Shown here: one piece after another, positions 42,822 to 52,422 of the stretch
Layout of the letters: the number at the start of each line of letters is the position of its first letter
Position numbering within the stretch: position 1 is the first letter of the stretch
DNA from: Cloacibacterium caeni
GTDB taxonomy: Bacteria > Bacteroidota > Bacteroidia > Flavobacteriales > Weeksellaceae
Reading direction: 5' to 3'
Length of the DNA stretch: 64,000 nt
NCBI RefSeq assembly: GCF_907163105.1
Contig: NZ_OU015321.1
Span: 186,001 to 250,000 of the forward strand
Program-made: the position numbers and the translations under genes
Notes under the pieces: model-generated
Told to the model about the DNA's origin: nothing
Seen by the model: only the letters and a program-made list of their open reading frames with translations
Databases searched by the model: none

Positions 42822-45800
42822 CTAAAAACTCGCTCTCACTTGCACACTTCCGATATGAATTGTTCTTTCGCCAGAATTTCTGCCTTCATAATTCACGTTG
42901 AGTTGAAGGAAAGAGTTTAATGCTTGTTGCAAAATAACACTCCAAACCTGGTTTTTGCCAGGTTTTAATCCGTCGAGCATTTGATTTCCTACAATACTGA
43001 AAGCATTTCCTGTAAAATTATTGTTGATAAAACTGAAATTTCCACGGATAGAAGTTTTCTGTTTTTCCCATTGCAAAGTTCCGGTTGCATCGAAGGTTTT
43101 TAGAAATTCGTCGCCATCTTTTCGGTCTTTTATTTTGTAGGCGGTAGAAACTTCGGTTTGCATACTTTCCGAAAGTTTGTAAATTAATTTTGGCTTCGTT
43201 TCGTAGATGTTCAAAATGTAATCTCTTGTGGAAAATAATTGCGATGAAGATTGGTAATTCTGCAACTGATTTTCCCAATCTGCACGGAGATTTTTATTAA
43301 ACCAATATCCAAAATTGATCAAATGAGTTTGCGTATTTTTCTTTTCGATGCTGAAATTGGCATTTACCAAATTTTGATTGTCGATGAAACGATAATTTCC
43401 GTTCCAGCCAGATGTTGAGGTCGGATTGAAAAGAACAGAAAACAGCAAATTCTGATTTTTTAAAATTTGATTATTTTCGGTTTTAAATGGATTGAATTCT
43501 AAAACTCGGTCTTCTTTGAAGAAGGAGTTCTGAGCATTCAATGAAACGTTAAAATTCCAACGTCTTAAAAACTGATTGTCTGAATTAAAAACAATATAAG
43601 GATTCACCGAAAGCGAAAGTTGCAATTTATTTTTGTTGGAAGGAGTGTATTTCACCGTATTCGTGTAAACTCTAATGTATTGCGCCAAATCCGAATATTC
43701 TGCAATTTCGAACTCATCTAACTGCTGAATTCCGTCGCCGTTATAATCCGTCCATTTGTAAATTCCTTGTCCGTCTGTCACTTTTAAATACTGGAATTCT
43801 CGCTGCGCTTCTTGTCCGTTTCCGAGCTCGTAAAACGCTTGCAAACGCATTCCATTTTTGAAAAATTGTTGATTGTACTGTATGTTTCCAATCACAAAAT
43901 CTGAATTAAACTGCGTTTTTAATTCATTTTCGTAGAAAAATTTTCGGTAATGAACGAGCGTTGAAAGTTGCGTTTTTTCGGTTCTAATCAACTGACTTTC
44001 CAGCATTAAACCGAGAATATTATTCATTTTTTTCAAAGAATTATCACGCACAGAATCATTGGTTCTGAAATAAGATTTTGCCAATAATTTGGTGCGTAAA
44101 CTATCACCGATTTTCTTTTGAATAAAAACTTCTTTCCAAGAAAAACTCGTAACGTCAAGTGTTTTAGTTTGGTTAAAATTCTTCTGATTATGCTCGAAAC
44201 TTCCGCCAAAACTCCAACTTCCTTTTTTGCCCAAAAATTCAGTAGAAACATTTCCTCTTGCAAATTGGGTGTCTTGAAAATCAGAAGAAGTATTGAGGTA
44301 AGAAAAATTCCCTCGGGTTTCTGTTTTTTTCTTCTGGAATTTAAAATCTAAATCGTTTTTTATGCCGTTATAGCTTTGTTTTTCATTGAGATAATTCAGT
44401 TTGTAATTGATGAAATTGTTATTTTTCCATTGATTTAAAAATCTGAAAATCAATCTGTTTTGTGTGATTTGATTGAATTCTTGAGCCAAATTAAAATCTC
44501 TCGAAAATTCCACATCATTTATTCTATCTAAAATATGAAACTGCGAAGAAATTCTCTGAAATTCTGCGCCAACTGTTCCGTTCCAATTGTTTTTGGTAAA
44601 GATTTTATTCCCGAAAATTCTTCCTGCAAAACCTGTATTTTGGTCGTTGTTTTTTGAGGAAAATAGATTGATATCATAATGGCTTAATGAAAAATCTCCG
44701 CCAATTTTTCCTTTGTTAAAAGTATATTCTGCACTTGTAGAAAAAACCTGTGTTTTCTGTGGAGAAGGCAACTTTCGGAGAGCAGAATAGTCTCCGTTTC
44801 CAGCACCTACAAATTCAAAAACTCTTCCGTTATTGGTAGATTGCTTCAGTTTATAATCTCCTTTTCCAACTCCAAAGTAAGTGAAAGAAACATTGTACAA
44901 AGTTTCGGTTTTATCGGTGGAAAATTCATAATAATTTCCTTGTGGATTTTGCACCAATTTGTAGAGAATTTTATTTACATCATATTCCGTAATCACAGCA
45001 GAAGGTGCCAACATTAAATCCTGATTGTTTCCTGCATTGGCGAGAATTTGCTCGTCTTCTTTTGATAAATTCAAGGAAAGTGGAGCATTTTTATTATCGT
45101 TTTCCAAGAAAGCGTCGAAAGAAAGTTTTAGTTTTTCGGTTTGATGTTTCACCGAAGAAGTGACGATGAAACGGTTGTAGTTTCGGTTGGTGTAATTGTA
45201 AGAAATGGTGATAAAATTCTGTTTAAAAATTGGACGGAAACTCGTAAAAGTAATTTCTCCCGTGTTGTAATTAATGGTGTAATCTTGGTTTTCACCACGT
45301 TTCATCAAAATCCCATCAATGAAAACCTGTTCAGAACCGCTCAAAATTGTAATGAAATTTTCACCGTTTTTACCTGTTAATCGATACGGACCTTGATTTC
45401 CTTCTACGCCTTGAAAGCGAATTCGGTGAAATTCACTTCGGGCAACTCCCGCCGAAAAATCTAGAAAAGTTTTGTTGTTTTTCCCAAAATTGCTCTGGAA
45501 ACCAATTCCCATGCTTCTGCGTTGATACTTTCCAAAGTAGGTTTGATCGTCTTGCAAATCGAGATGTCCTGCTTTTAAAATGCTTTTGTCTTTAATATTG
45601 AGTTGGAGGTAAATTTTATCAAATTCCTGCAAAGTCTGGGTGTAACCATCCGCTTGAATGGGTAAATTATGGTCTGAAATACTGGCGAGAATAGAAACAT
45701 CTTTGCTGAGTTTCCCAGCAATTTGCATATCCATAGAAGATTGTACAGATTGCCCTTGGTTATTGCCAAAAGTAATTCCTCTGATAATGGAACCTTTAGC

Positions 45801-46055
45801 ATTTAAATCGCCGAGAATTTGTGAACGAGAATTTTTCTTAACCAAAACCGATTCATCGTAAAGGATTTTCTTTTCTTTCCATACAAAATTGGCGGTATCT
45901 TTTTTAAAAAACTCGCTATTAAGTTTTTTTGAAACAATAGAGTCTGTTTTTAGGGAGTCTTGAGCAGGTAAATTAGGGTTTTTCCATGTGAAAATCTGTG
46001 CTTTTGCCAAAAAAGCACTCATTAAAATGAGTAAAAAAAGTAATTTTTTTGTCAC
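42822..46055 (-). CDS. Large outer-membrane beta-barrel-type protein of unknown function
   Basis: This 1077-residue protein has a signal peptide (residues 1 to about 19, ending FLAKAQ). A soluble N-terminal part is followed by hundreds of residues of alternating beta-strand sequence, ending VQVRASF with a terminal Phe as in outer-membrane barrels. The segment SEQVFIDGILMKRGENQDY followed by TINYNTGEITFTS recalls modules in SprA-like and related Bacteroidota outer-membrane proteins. It lacks the TonB box and plug of TonB-dependent receptors. I cannot assign a role beyond outer-membrane assembly or transport. It stands alone and is convergent with the DUF1796-like gene. Confidence 0.7.
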   Translation of the reverse strand: MTKKLLFLLILMSAFLAKAQIFTWKNPNLPAQDSLKTDSIVSKKLNSEFFKKDTANFVWKEKKILYDESVLVKKNSRSQILGDLNAKGSIIRGITFGNNQGQSVQSSMDMQIAGKLSKDVSILASISDHNLPIQADGYTQTLQEFDKIYLQLNIKDKSILKAGHLDLQDDQTYFGKYQRRSMGIGFQSNFGKNNKTFLDFSAGVARSEFHRIRFQGVEGNQGPYRLTGKNGENFITILSGSEQVFIDGILMKRGENQDYTINYNTGEITFTSFRPIFKQNFITISYNYTNRNYNRFIVTSSVKHQTEKLKLSFDAFLENDNKNAPLSLNLSKEDEQILANAGNNQDLMLAPSAVITEYDVNKILYKLVQNPQGNYYEFSTDKTETLYNVSFTYFGVGKGDYKLKQSTNNGRVFEFVGAGNGDYSALRKLPSPQKTQVFSTSAEYTFNKGKIGGDFSLSHYDINLFSSKNNDQNTGFAGRIFGNKIFTKNNWNGTVGAEFQRISSQFHILDRINDVEFSRDFNLAQEFNQITQNRLIFRFLNQWKNNNFINYKLNYLNEKQSYNGIKNDLDFKFQKKKTETRGNFSYLNTSSDFQDTQFARGNVSTEFLGKKGSWSFGGSFEHNQKNFNQTKTLDVTSFSWKEVFIQKKIGDSLRTKLLAKSYFRTNDSVRDNSLKKMNNILGLMLESQLIRTEKTQLSTLVHYRKFFYENELKTQFNSDFVIGNIQYNQQFFKNGMRLQAFYELGNGQEAQREFQYLKVTDGQGIYKWTDYNGDGIQQLDEFEIAEYSDLAQYIRVYTNTVKYTPSNKNKLQLSLSVNPYIVFNSDNQFLRRWNFNVSLNAQNSFFKEDRVLEFNPFKTENNQILKNQNLLFSVLFNPTSTSGWNGNYRFIDNQNLVNANFSIEKKNTQTHLINFGYWFNKNLRADWENQLQNYQSSSQLFSTRDYILNIYETKPKLIYKLSESMQTEVSTAYKIKDRKDGDEFLKTFDATGTLQWEKQKTSIRGNFSFINNNFTGNAFSIVGNQMLDGLKPGKNQVWSVILQQALNSFLQLNVNYEGRNSGERTIHIGSVQVRASF

Positions 46056-46168
46056 CGAAATCTTTCTAAAACCGCTGTGTAAAAGTAACTAAAAAAAATA
46101 AGGATTATTGTGGAGAAAAAATTAATAGATAATTAATAAAAAATAATATGTATTGAGCAAAATCTTTG

Positions 46169-46176
46169 TATTTTTG
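46169..46176 (+). promoter_or_regulatory. Promoter -7 element for the T9SS protein at 46201
   Basis: TATTTTTG matches TAnnTTTG. It lies between an upstream in-frame TTG (46153) and the ATG at 46201, which supports the ATG as start. Confidence 0.5.
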
Positions 46177-46200
46177 AGTCAATTATATAAAAAAAATATT

Positions 46201-47826
46201 ATGAAAAAATTTTATTCTTTATTCTTCGTTTTAATAACAGTAATGCTATTAAAGGCACAGGGCAATATTAATTTTGATGATGATACAAAGTGGATCAAGG
46301 ATCCTGCCGCATCAAGCCTTGGAACAAGTTATGGGAGTCATGGCTATTCTGATACCAACTTTACAGCTACAGGAGCTAGAGTTATAAGAAATACAACTAG
46401 TGCACAAGATGGTTTTCCAGGTGCTTTTGGAACATATTCTTTTAGATTAGAAGGTACAGCTAATTCTTCTTTAACTATGACAGTAGGAACTGGAGGTATA
46501 GGTACATTTTCTTTTAAAGTTAGAAGATGGGATGGAACTCCTGCAACTAATTTTGCAGTAGAATATACTGCAGATGGTACAACATGGAACAATGTAATAA
46601 CTATAAATGCTTCATTAACAACCAATTCTGATTGGAAAACTGTGAGTGGATCGATTCAAAGTACAAATAATAATGTTTCAGTAAGAATAAAATCACTAGG
46701 TACAACTGAAAGAATAATGGTAGATGATTTTTCTTGGACTCTACCTAGTTCAGATCCAGCATTGTCAGTTTCAACTTCAAATATTAATTTTGGTGAAGTT
46801 ATTATTCCAAATACATCTTCACCTTCTACAGTTACTATTTCAGCTTCTAATTTAAGCGTTGCCCCAACTTATACTATAACTGGTACAGATGCAGCAATGT
46901 TCTCTGCAACGGGTACACTTACAACTTCGGGAGGATCTCTTGATGTTACTTTTGCTCCAACTTCTATTGGTGCTAAATCTGCAACATTAACAATTACTAG
47001 TGGTTCAGCAAATGCAACCGTTGCACTAACAGGAGTTGGTGTATCTGCCGATAATCCTTTTTCTTTGGATGAAACTTCTCCAGTTTCTGCTTTAGTAGAA
47101 AATTTTGAAACAGGAGTAGTAGGTTCTACAGTAATGCCTAATAATTGGAAAACAGCAAGTGAAGGTGCTATTGATAAGAAATGGTCTATTAAAACTTTCA
47201 ATAGTAATAAATATGCTGAAATGACTGCATTTAATGGAACGGGTACTTATAATACATGGTTAATTTCACCTGCGATTAATTTAGACCAAATTAACAAGAC
47301 TAGTGTTAAATTTGATTGGAACTCTGGATATGCTAATGGAGCAGAACTAAAAGTTTATGTCTTAAAACTAAATAGTGGTGTAATGGTTAAAAATTTAGTG
47401 ACTACTATTAATGATAATGTTAATACTGCAGGTTATGGAGCTGCATATTCTACAGAAACTTTAGATTTATCTGCATACTCAGGAGTAGGTTTCTTAGCTT
47501 TTGAATATGTTGGAGATTCAGCAATTCCTGCAACCACAACTTACCAACTTGATAATATAAATATTACTAGCTTTTTAGGAGTGAAAGATGTTATAAAGTC
47601 TAAAAATGTATTTTTGAAAAATACAATTGTTAATGATGCTCTTTCTTTCGAAACTAAAGGAAATGCAACAGTTAAATTATATAATTCAAATGGACAGTTG
47701 GTTAAATCATTTAACATCAATCCAAATAACAAAACAATTAACGTTTCTTCTTTACAGAAAGGTGTTTATATTGTTTCATCTGAATTAAACGGTGAAACTG
47801 TTTCTCAGAAAATCGTAAAACAATAA
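46201..47826 (+). CDS. T9SS-exported protein with Hydin-like and choice-of-anchor domains
   Basis: About 541 residues from the ATG at 46201. The upstream TTG is rejected because the promoter lies after it. A signal peptide (MKKFYSLFFVLITVMLLKAQ) is followed by a jelly-roll-like domain. A choice-of-anchor D/ASPM-Hydin-like repeat comes next (ALSVSTSNINFGEVIIPNTS, then VTFAPTSIGAKSATLTI), then a cleaved-adhesin/choice-of-anchor J-like domain (VENFETGVVGSTVMPNNWK, WLISPAINLDQ). A T9SS sorting domain ends the protein (VKLYNSNGQLVKSFNI, SLQKGVYIVSSELNGE). It is probably a secreted adhesin or cell-surface binding protein. No catalytic site is visible. Confidence 0.9.
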   Translation: MKKFYSLFFVLITVMLLKAQGNINFDDDTKWIKDPAASSLGTSYGSHGYSDTNFTATGARVIRNTTSAQDGFPGAFGTYSFRLEGTANSSLTMTVGTGGIGTFSFKVRRWDGTPATNFAVEYTADGTTWNNVITINASLTTNSDWKTVSGSIQSTNNNVSVRIKSLGTTERIMVDDFSWTLPSSDPALSVSTSNINFGEVIIPNTSSPSTVTISASNLSVAPTYTITGTDAAMFSATGTLTTSGGSLDVTFAPTSIGAKSATLTITSGSANATVALTGVGVSADNPFSLDETSPVSALVENFETGVVGSTVMPNNWKTASEGAIDKKWSIKTFNSNKYAEMTAFNGTGTYNTWLISPAINLDQINKTSVKFDWNSGYANGAELKVYVLKLNSGVMVKNLVTTINDNVNTAGYGAAYSTETLDLSAYSGVGFLAFEYVGDSAIPATTTYQLDNINITSFLGVKDVIKSKNVFLKNTIVNDALSFETKGNATVKLYNSNGQLVKSFNINPNNKTINVSSLQKGVYIVSSELNGETVSQKIVKQ

Positions 47827-47847
47827 TTATAATTTATTGATAAAATT

Positions 47848-47877
47848 AAAGGTTGCTTCACAAGAGCAACCTTTTTT
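47848..47877. terminator. Bidirectional hairpin terminator
   Basis: A 10-bp stem (47848-47857 with 47865-47874) built on GGTTGCT/AGCAACC, with a 7-nt loop and a T-run, lies between two convergent genes. Confidence 0.9.
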
Positions 47878-47879
47878 AT

Positions 47880-50678
47880 TTAGTACCAGCCTCGTCTGAA
47901 ATAGCCAATCAGAGCGCCTACATTTAAGTTAAAGGTAAATCGTATTCTATTGCCGTAATCTTTGAACTTCGGTTCGAAACCAAGGCTTGATTGCATAGGG
48001 AAATAGACTTCTATAAAATCTGGAATTACTTTAAATTTAATACCGCTGTCCCAAATAAACTTTGGAGAATGTTCACGGTTTTTGTACACGCCAAAATCTG
48101 CGTAAACGTCTATCATCTTCCAAACGTTTGCTTCTACATTATGTGTAATTAACCATTGGTCTACCGTTCCGTTGATATAAGATTTAAAACCACCTTCTGC
48201 CATGATAAACTGCTGAGAAAGGATTCCGCTTATTGCACTTTGAGCTAATAGATTATAAGAGAAAGCATAGTTGGAAACTTTAGAAATTCCAATATCGAAA
48301 TTATTATTTCTGGTATGATTTCTTAAAAAATAACCGCCATACAATCGTAAGCTCAGTTTTTTATTTTTGGCATATTCTAGTCTGTAGTAGCTTTCTGCAG
48401 TAAGTTTTGCGTAATCTTCCATGTATTGGAAATTCCCGAAAATATATTTCTCTCTAATCACGTTATTGTCTGAATACACGAAACCAAGATTCCAAATGTT
48501 ATATTTAGCGTAGTCATTTTCTGCAATCATTTTTGGGCTTAAATCTCTTTCGAAGAAATTGTAAGAAGCAGACAAAATTCTAGAAATTTCGCTTCTAGGA
48601 TTTTTGTTAAAAGACATATTCCCAGAAAAACTGATTTTTTTGTAAGACAACCCAAAATCATAATTGTATTTGGCAGTTGCAACACCTAAAGTAAGTGTTC
48701 TGTAAAAACTTTCAGCAGGTTGAATTTTATAAACAGCATTCATGGAACCATTAATATCCTTACTTCCTGTACTGAAAAACGGCGAAATAAGATATTGAAA
48801 CCTCTTGTCAATCAGCGATTTATTTTTAAATCGAATTCCCAGTAAAAATTTGTCATAATTATTCCAACCGATTCCCGGAGTAAGATAAACCTCGTTAATT
48901 TCTGCATTTGGATTGTCTGGAATGAGTTTAAATCTTAATTTTTTGGCATTGTCTTTAATTCCTTTGGTGTAAAGATAATTGTCTCTGAAATTATTTTCTG
49001 GGAAAGCATATAAATCATTGATGACAATTTTTACCGCTTCATTATCTGGAATCACATAACCACAAGAACTGTCCTGATAATTCGTGTCATACCAAAAGGT
49101 TTTTTTACTTCCATCTTCATGGAAAGTTTCTAATTTAAAAGGAATATTCTGCGCTGTATTTTTAGAAACATTGATGTTAATAACGTTTTCTTTTCTCTCG
49201 AAATCATCGAGTTTAAAATTAATTCTTTGTTTTCTTTTGACGTATTTTTCTAAAAATTCAGAAGAGTAACCAGAAGCTACCGTGAGTTGGTCTAGAAATT
49301 CTCTTTTGTCTAATTCAGAAGTGTGATTTTTGGCGATATAACCTTTCAAGAAATTTTCAAAATAAGAAGTGCCCATTTTTTCTGCAATCAAGGTAAAAAG
49401 GCTTCCTGTTTCGAATTGGCTAATCGCCATTTCATTAAAATTACTTAAATCCGAAAATTTTTCGTCTATTTTTTGGTCAAGGTTTTGCGCCGTGATGTAT
49501 TGATAAGCGAGGCCGTATCTTTCAATCAACTTCAATCGAGAAGCAAATGAAAGTTTTAAGGGTTTCACTCCCAGTATTTTATAATCTGAAAGTGCTCCTA
49601 ATATTTTATGGTCAGGATAATTTTTTTTCAAATACTGAATTTCTAAATACGTTTTAAGTCCATTGGTAATCCAGTGATTTTTTTCTTTATCAGAAACGAA
49701 GAATTGCTCTGCAACTTGCTGAGAAACAATGCTAAAATAATCCATGTCTATTTTTTCGGCATCGGTAAACATTTGGAACTTAAATTTCCAAAATTTAATG
49801 TCATCATTCCCGAAGAAATCATTTTTGGACTTAAATTTTTCGCTGATGAAGATTTTTTCTGGCAAAAATCCTGTTTTTTCTTTGATGAAATGAAGATGAA
49901 GTGGTAGATAAAACGCTATCAGTTCCTTTTCTTTTTCGGTGACAGGATAACCCAATTCTACCAAATGTTTTTGTCCGTCAACGATGGTTTCTAGCTGATA
50001 ATTTTCTTGGTCAGCAATCAGAAATTCTACATCTTTATTCAGTTTTCCTTCAAAAATATTGGGAGCAACTTCAGTTAAATTACTGCTGATGTTTTGAGCG
50101 GAATTTTCAAATTTTACTCGGTAAAAAGTATTTACATTTACGCTTTCTTCTAAATCTTTGTAATATTTTTCAAGGAAATTATCTCGGTCAAAACTGTCTG
50201 GAGCCAAGAAAAAATATTTGAGCAAAGTATTATTTTCCCTAATTCCATACCCTGTAAACTGAGCACTCGGCAAAATCACAGAATATTCTAACGAAAGTTC
50301 AGTAAAAGCATTGGGAGCTAAAGGTTTTGGGAGTTTTATAAAAAGATTTTCATCATCTAAAACACCTTCATACGGTTTTTTGTCTATCATCAGATAAACC
50401 AATCTGCCTCTTTCATTGGGTTTTGCGTAATATAAATCCTTTTTTCGGTCTTCTAATTTTCTTCTTACAAGAGGCGTATTTCTGCTTTTATAAGCAGCCG
50501 TGAAATTTTGAAGTTTAAGATGTGTGAGTTCAATTTCGGAGGTGTTCTGATAATAGATTTTTTCTCTTACAGAAAGCGTTCCTGCTGAAATTTTTGCATC
50601 AATAATGATGGAGTCTTTCTGCGAAAAAGCAAAAAGATTAAGCAGTAAACACAGTAAAATGATGGTCTTCTTCTTCAT
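47880..50678 (-). CDS. M1-peptidase-like protein without zinc site, with barrel-like C-terminus
   Basis: This 932-residue protein has a signal peptide (1-19, ending LFAFSQ). Residues 20 to about 550 look like the beta-sandwich and gluzincin parts of M1 aminopeptidases, but the HExxH helix reads QQVAE (320-324). The second signature, normally WLxEGFAxYxE, reads WITNGLKTYLE (336-346), so both zinc histidines and the third ligand are missing. Residues from about 590 onward are beta-rich with alternating aromatic residues (FGLSYKKISFSGNMSFNK) and end RGWY, as in outer-membrane barrels. It may be a non-catalytic binding protein anchored in the outer membrane. The role is not known. Confidence 0.8.
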   Translation of the reverse strand: MKKKTIILLCLLLNLFAFSQKDSIIIDAKISAGTLSVREKIYYQNTSEIELTHLKLQNFTAAYKSRNTPLVRRKLEDRKKDLYYAKPNERGRLVYLMIDKKPYEGVLDDENLFIKLPKPLAPNAFTELSLEYSVILPSAQFTGYGIRENNTLLKYFFLAPDSFDRDNFLEKYYKDLEESVNVNTFYRVKFENSAQNISSNLTEVAPNIFEGKLNKDVEFLIADQENYQLETIVDGQKHLVELGYPVTEKEKELIAFYLPLHLHFIKEKTGFLPEKIFISEKFKSKNDFFGNDDIKFWKFKFQMFTDAEKIDMDYFSIVSQQVAEQFFVSDKEKNHWITNGLKTYLEIQYLKKNYPDHKILGALSDYKILGVKPLKLSFASRLKLIERYGLAYQYITAQNLDQKIDEKFSDLSNFNEMAISQFETGSLFTLIAEKMGTSYFENFLKGYIAKNHTSELDKREFLDQLTVASGYSSEFLEKYVKRKQRINFKLDDFERKENVININVSKNTAQNIPFKLETFHEDGSKKTFWYDTNYQDSSCGYVIPDNEAVKIVINDLYAFPENNFRDNYLYTKGIKDNAKKLRFKLIPDNPNAEINEVYLTPGIGWNNYDKFLLGIRFKNKSLIDKRFQYLISPFFSTGSKDINGSMNAVYKIQPAESFYRTLTLGVATAKYNYDFGLSYKKISFSGNMSFNKNPRSEISRILSASYNFFERDLSPKMIAENDYAKYNIWNLGFVYSDNNVIREKYIFGNFQYMEDYAKLTAESYYRLEYAKNKKLSLRLYGGYFLRNHTRNNNFDIGISKVSNYAFSYNLLAQSAISGILSQQFIMAEGGFKSYINGTVDQWLITHNVEANVWKMIDVYADFGVYKNREHSPKFIWDSGIKFKVIPDFIEVYFPMQSSLGFEPKFKDYGNRIRFTFNLNVGALIGYFRRGWY

Positions 50679-50692
50679 TGATTTTAGAAAAT

Positions 50693-50700
50693 CAAATATA
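50693..50700 (-). promoter_or_regulatory. Promoter -7 element for the M1-like gene
   Basis: On the minus strand it reads TATATTTG, a perfect TAnnTTTG match, 14 bases before the start codon. Confidence 0.55.
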
Positions 50701-50856
50701 GAGAGAAACTATTGAAATTACTTACATAAATCCGAAAAAATATTACATTTTATCAACAATTTTTGAATTTTATTGACAATGGATTTTTAGAATCATTATT
50801 CCTTTCTGGGATGAATATTTTCTTCGAAATAAGTCGGAAGTTTTTGTCTTTTTAAA

Positions 50857-51768
50857 TTACAAAAAAGGCAATAGTAGATGCCAAATTCCCACAGTAAGGA
50901 TAGATAGAGGAATTCCTACCGCAACCATCAAGTTACAAAATTTAGGTTCTAAATCATGAGCCGAAGCAATAATCGCCGCAGTAATCATTGGTGCCATCGC
51001 GGCTTCTAAAATACAAATGTCTATGACGTCTCCACTTTGATGGAAAATATATTTGTAAATCACCAAAATCAATAAAGGCAAAAGAACGAGCTTGAAAAGT
51101 AAACCGATGAAAAGATGAAATCCTTCTTTTTTCTCAATTTTTTTCCATTGCATTTGACTTCCCACAGAAACCAAAGCGAGTGGAACAGTAGTTGCGCCCA
51201 ATTTCATTAAAACTTCGTCAAAATCTTTTGGAATTTCTATGGAGAAAATATTTAGCAACAAAGCAATTACAAATGCAATAAATGGTGGAAATTTTAAAAT
51301 TTTAGAAAGATGTTTGAGTAGAGAATCTTTGCTTCCAGAATAAAAATTGGCGACTAAAATTCCTACCGTAGAAAGAGCAACAAATCCGGGTTGGTCTACC
51401 AACATCACGGTTTTTAAACCTTCTTCGCCATACATCGCTTGAATTAAAGGAATGCCAACAAAAGAAGTATTTCCGAAACCAGCACACATAATTAAAGCAC
51501 CAATTAAAGAAGATTTCCAGCCGAAAATTTTTCCTAATCCTGCAAAAAATAATATCGCAGCAAAAATTCCTATCCAAACCACTAAAACGGGATAAATCAC
51601 CGAACTGTTGAGTTCTATTTTTGAAATATAATACAGCGAAAATGCAGAAAGCGAAATATTAATCACAAATGCATTCAATGAGGTGTGAAAATTCTCGGGA
51701 ATTATTTTAGATTTTTTTAAAACAATTCCTATAATCAGACAAACAAAAAGTAAAATTAAGTTGCTCAA
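50857..51768 (-). CDS. AEC-family transporter
   Basis: This 303-residue polytopic membrane protein has about ten helices in the auxin-efflux-carrier (AEC) pattern. Evidence includes IGIVLKKSKIIPENFHTSLN, a GAL..CAGFGNTSFVGIPLI segment with the conserved Asn-Thr-x-Phe-x-Gly-x-Pro, and GATTVPLALVSVGSQMQW. AEC proteins export or import small organic anions, but no substrate can be assigned. It is the last gene of a minus-strand group that starts with the PyrE-PyrF fusion, 9 bp after the hemolysin III-type gene. Confidence 0.88.
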   Translation of the reverse strand: MSNLILLFVCLIIGIVLKKSKIIPENFHTSLNAFVINISLSAFSLYYISKIELNSSVIYPVLVVWIGIFAAILFFAGLGKIFGWKSSLIGALIMCAGFGNTSFVGIPLIQAMYGEEGLKTVMLVDQPGFVALSTVGILVANFYSGSKDSLLKHLSKILKFPPFIAFVIALLLNIFSIEIPKDFDEVLMKLGATTVPLALVSVGSQMQWKKIEKKEGFHLFIGLLFKLVLLPLLILVIYKYIFHQSGDVIDICILEAAMAPMITAAIIASAHDLEPKFCNLMVAVGIPLSILTVGIWHLLLPFL

Positions 51769-51777
51769 TTTCTTTAG

Positions 51778-52422
51778 CTAGACGTATAAATAAATAGATA
51801 AAAAGTGACAGAAACTACCCGCTAAAACAAAAAAATGGAAAATAGCATGATTGAATTTTATTTTCTTAATGCTGTATAAAATAGCACCAATCGTATATAA
51901 AACTCCGCCAAGAATTAGGTAAAATACTCCTTTTTCATGTAAATGAGCAGTAAGATCTTGGAAATAAAAAATTATCAACCAACCCATCAAAACGTACATC
52001 GCTGTAGAAACAATTTTAAATTTTCCCGTGAAAAATAATTTGAGAATAATTCCTGTAAAAGCCATCACCCAAACCATTGAAAAAATAAGCCAACCCGTTT
52101 CTCCGTTTAAACTGACCAATGTAAAAGGCGTGTAACTTCCTGCGATAAGAACATAAATAGCAGCATGGTCGAAAACTTTGAGCTTAAATCTCTTTTGAGG
52201 TTCCTTTGAAGCATGATAAAGTGTAGAAGCGAGATATAATAAAATTAGACTCACACCAAAAATTGGGAAACTTATCATCATCCAGATATTGTCTTGCTGC
52301 ACCGCTTTGAGGATTAATAAAACCAATGCGATGATGCTCAAGAAAATCCCAAAAGCATGAGACCAAATGTTTAATTTTTCTTCGGTAGGCGAATAGAATT
52401 GTATGTTCGTTTTTTTATCCAT
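51778..52422 (-). CDS. Hemolysin III / TrhA (PAQR) family membrane protein
   Basis: This 214-residue, seven-helix membrane protein starts at 52422, immediately after the stop of the PyrE-PyrF gene at 52423. The family signatures are LNIWSHAFGIFLSIIAL, LYLASTLYHASK, FDHAAIYVLIAGSYTPFTL, and a late histidine group in FFVLAGSFCHFLSIY, which supply the putative metal-binding His and Asp residues. Relatives in Bacillus are involved in membrane fluidity control, and haemolytic activity is not implied. Its tight linkage to the pyrimidine gene is probably operon convenience. Confidence 0.92.
   Translation of the reverse strand: MDKKTNIQFYSPTEEKLNIWSHAFGIFLSIIALVLLILKAVQQDNIWMMISFPIFGVSLILLYLASTLYHASKEPQKRFKLKVFDHAAIYVLIAGSYTPFTLVSLNGETGWLIFSMVWVMAFTGIILKLFFTGKFKIVSTAMYVLMGWLIIFYFQDLTAHLHEKGVFYLILGGVLYTIGAILYSIKKIKFNHAIFHFFVLAGSFCHFLSIYLYV

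Noticed and set aside
46153-46200. TTG start for the second T9SS protein
   Set aside because: A -7 element lies after it, and the ATG at 46201 gives a normal signal peptide.
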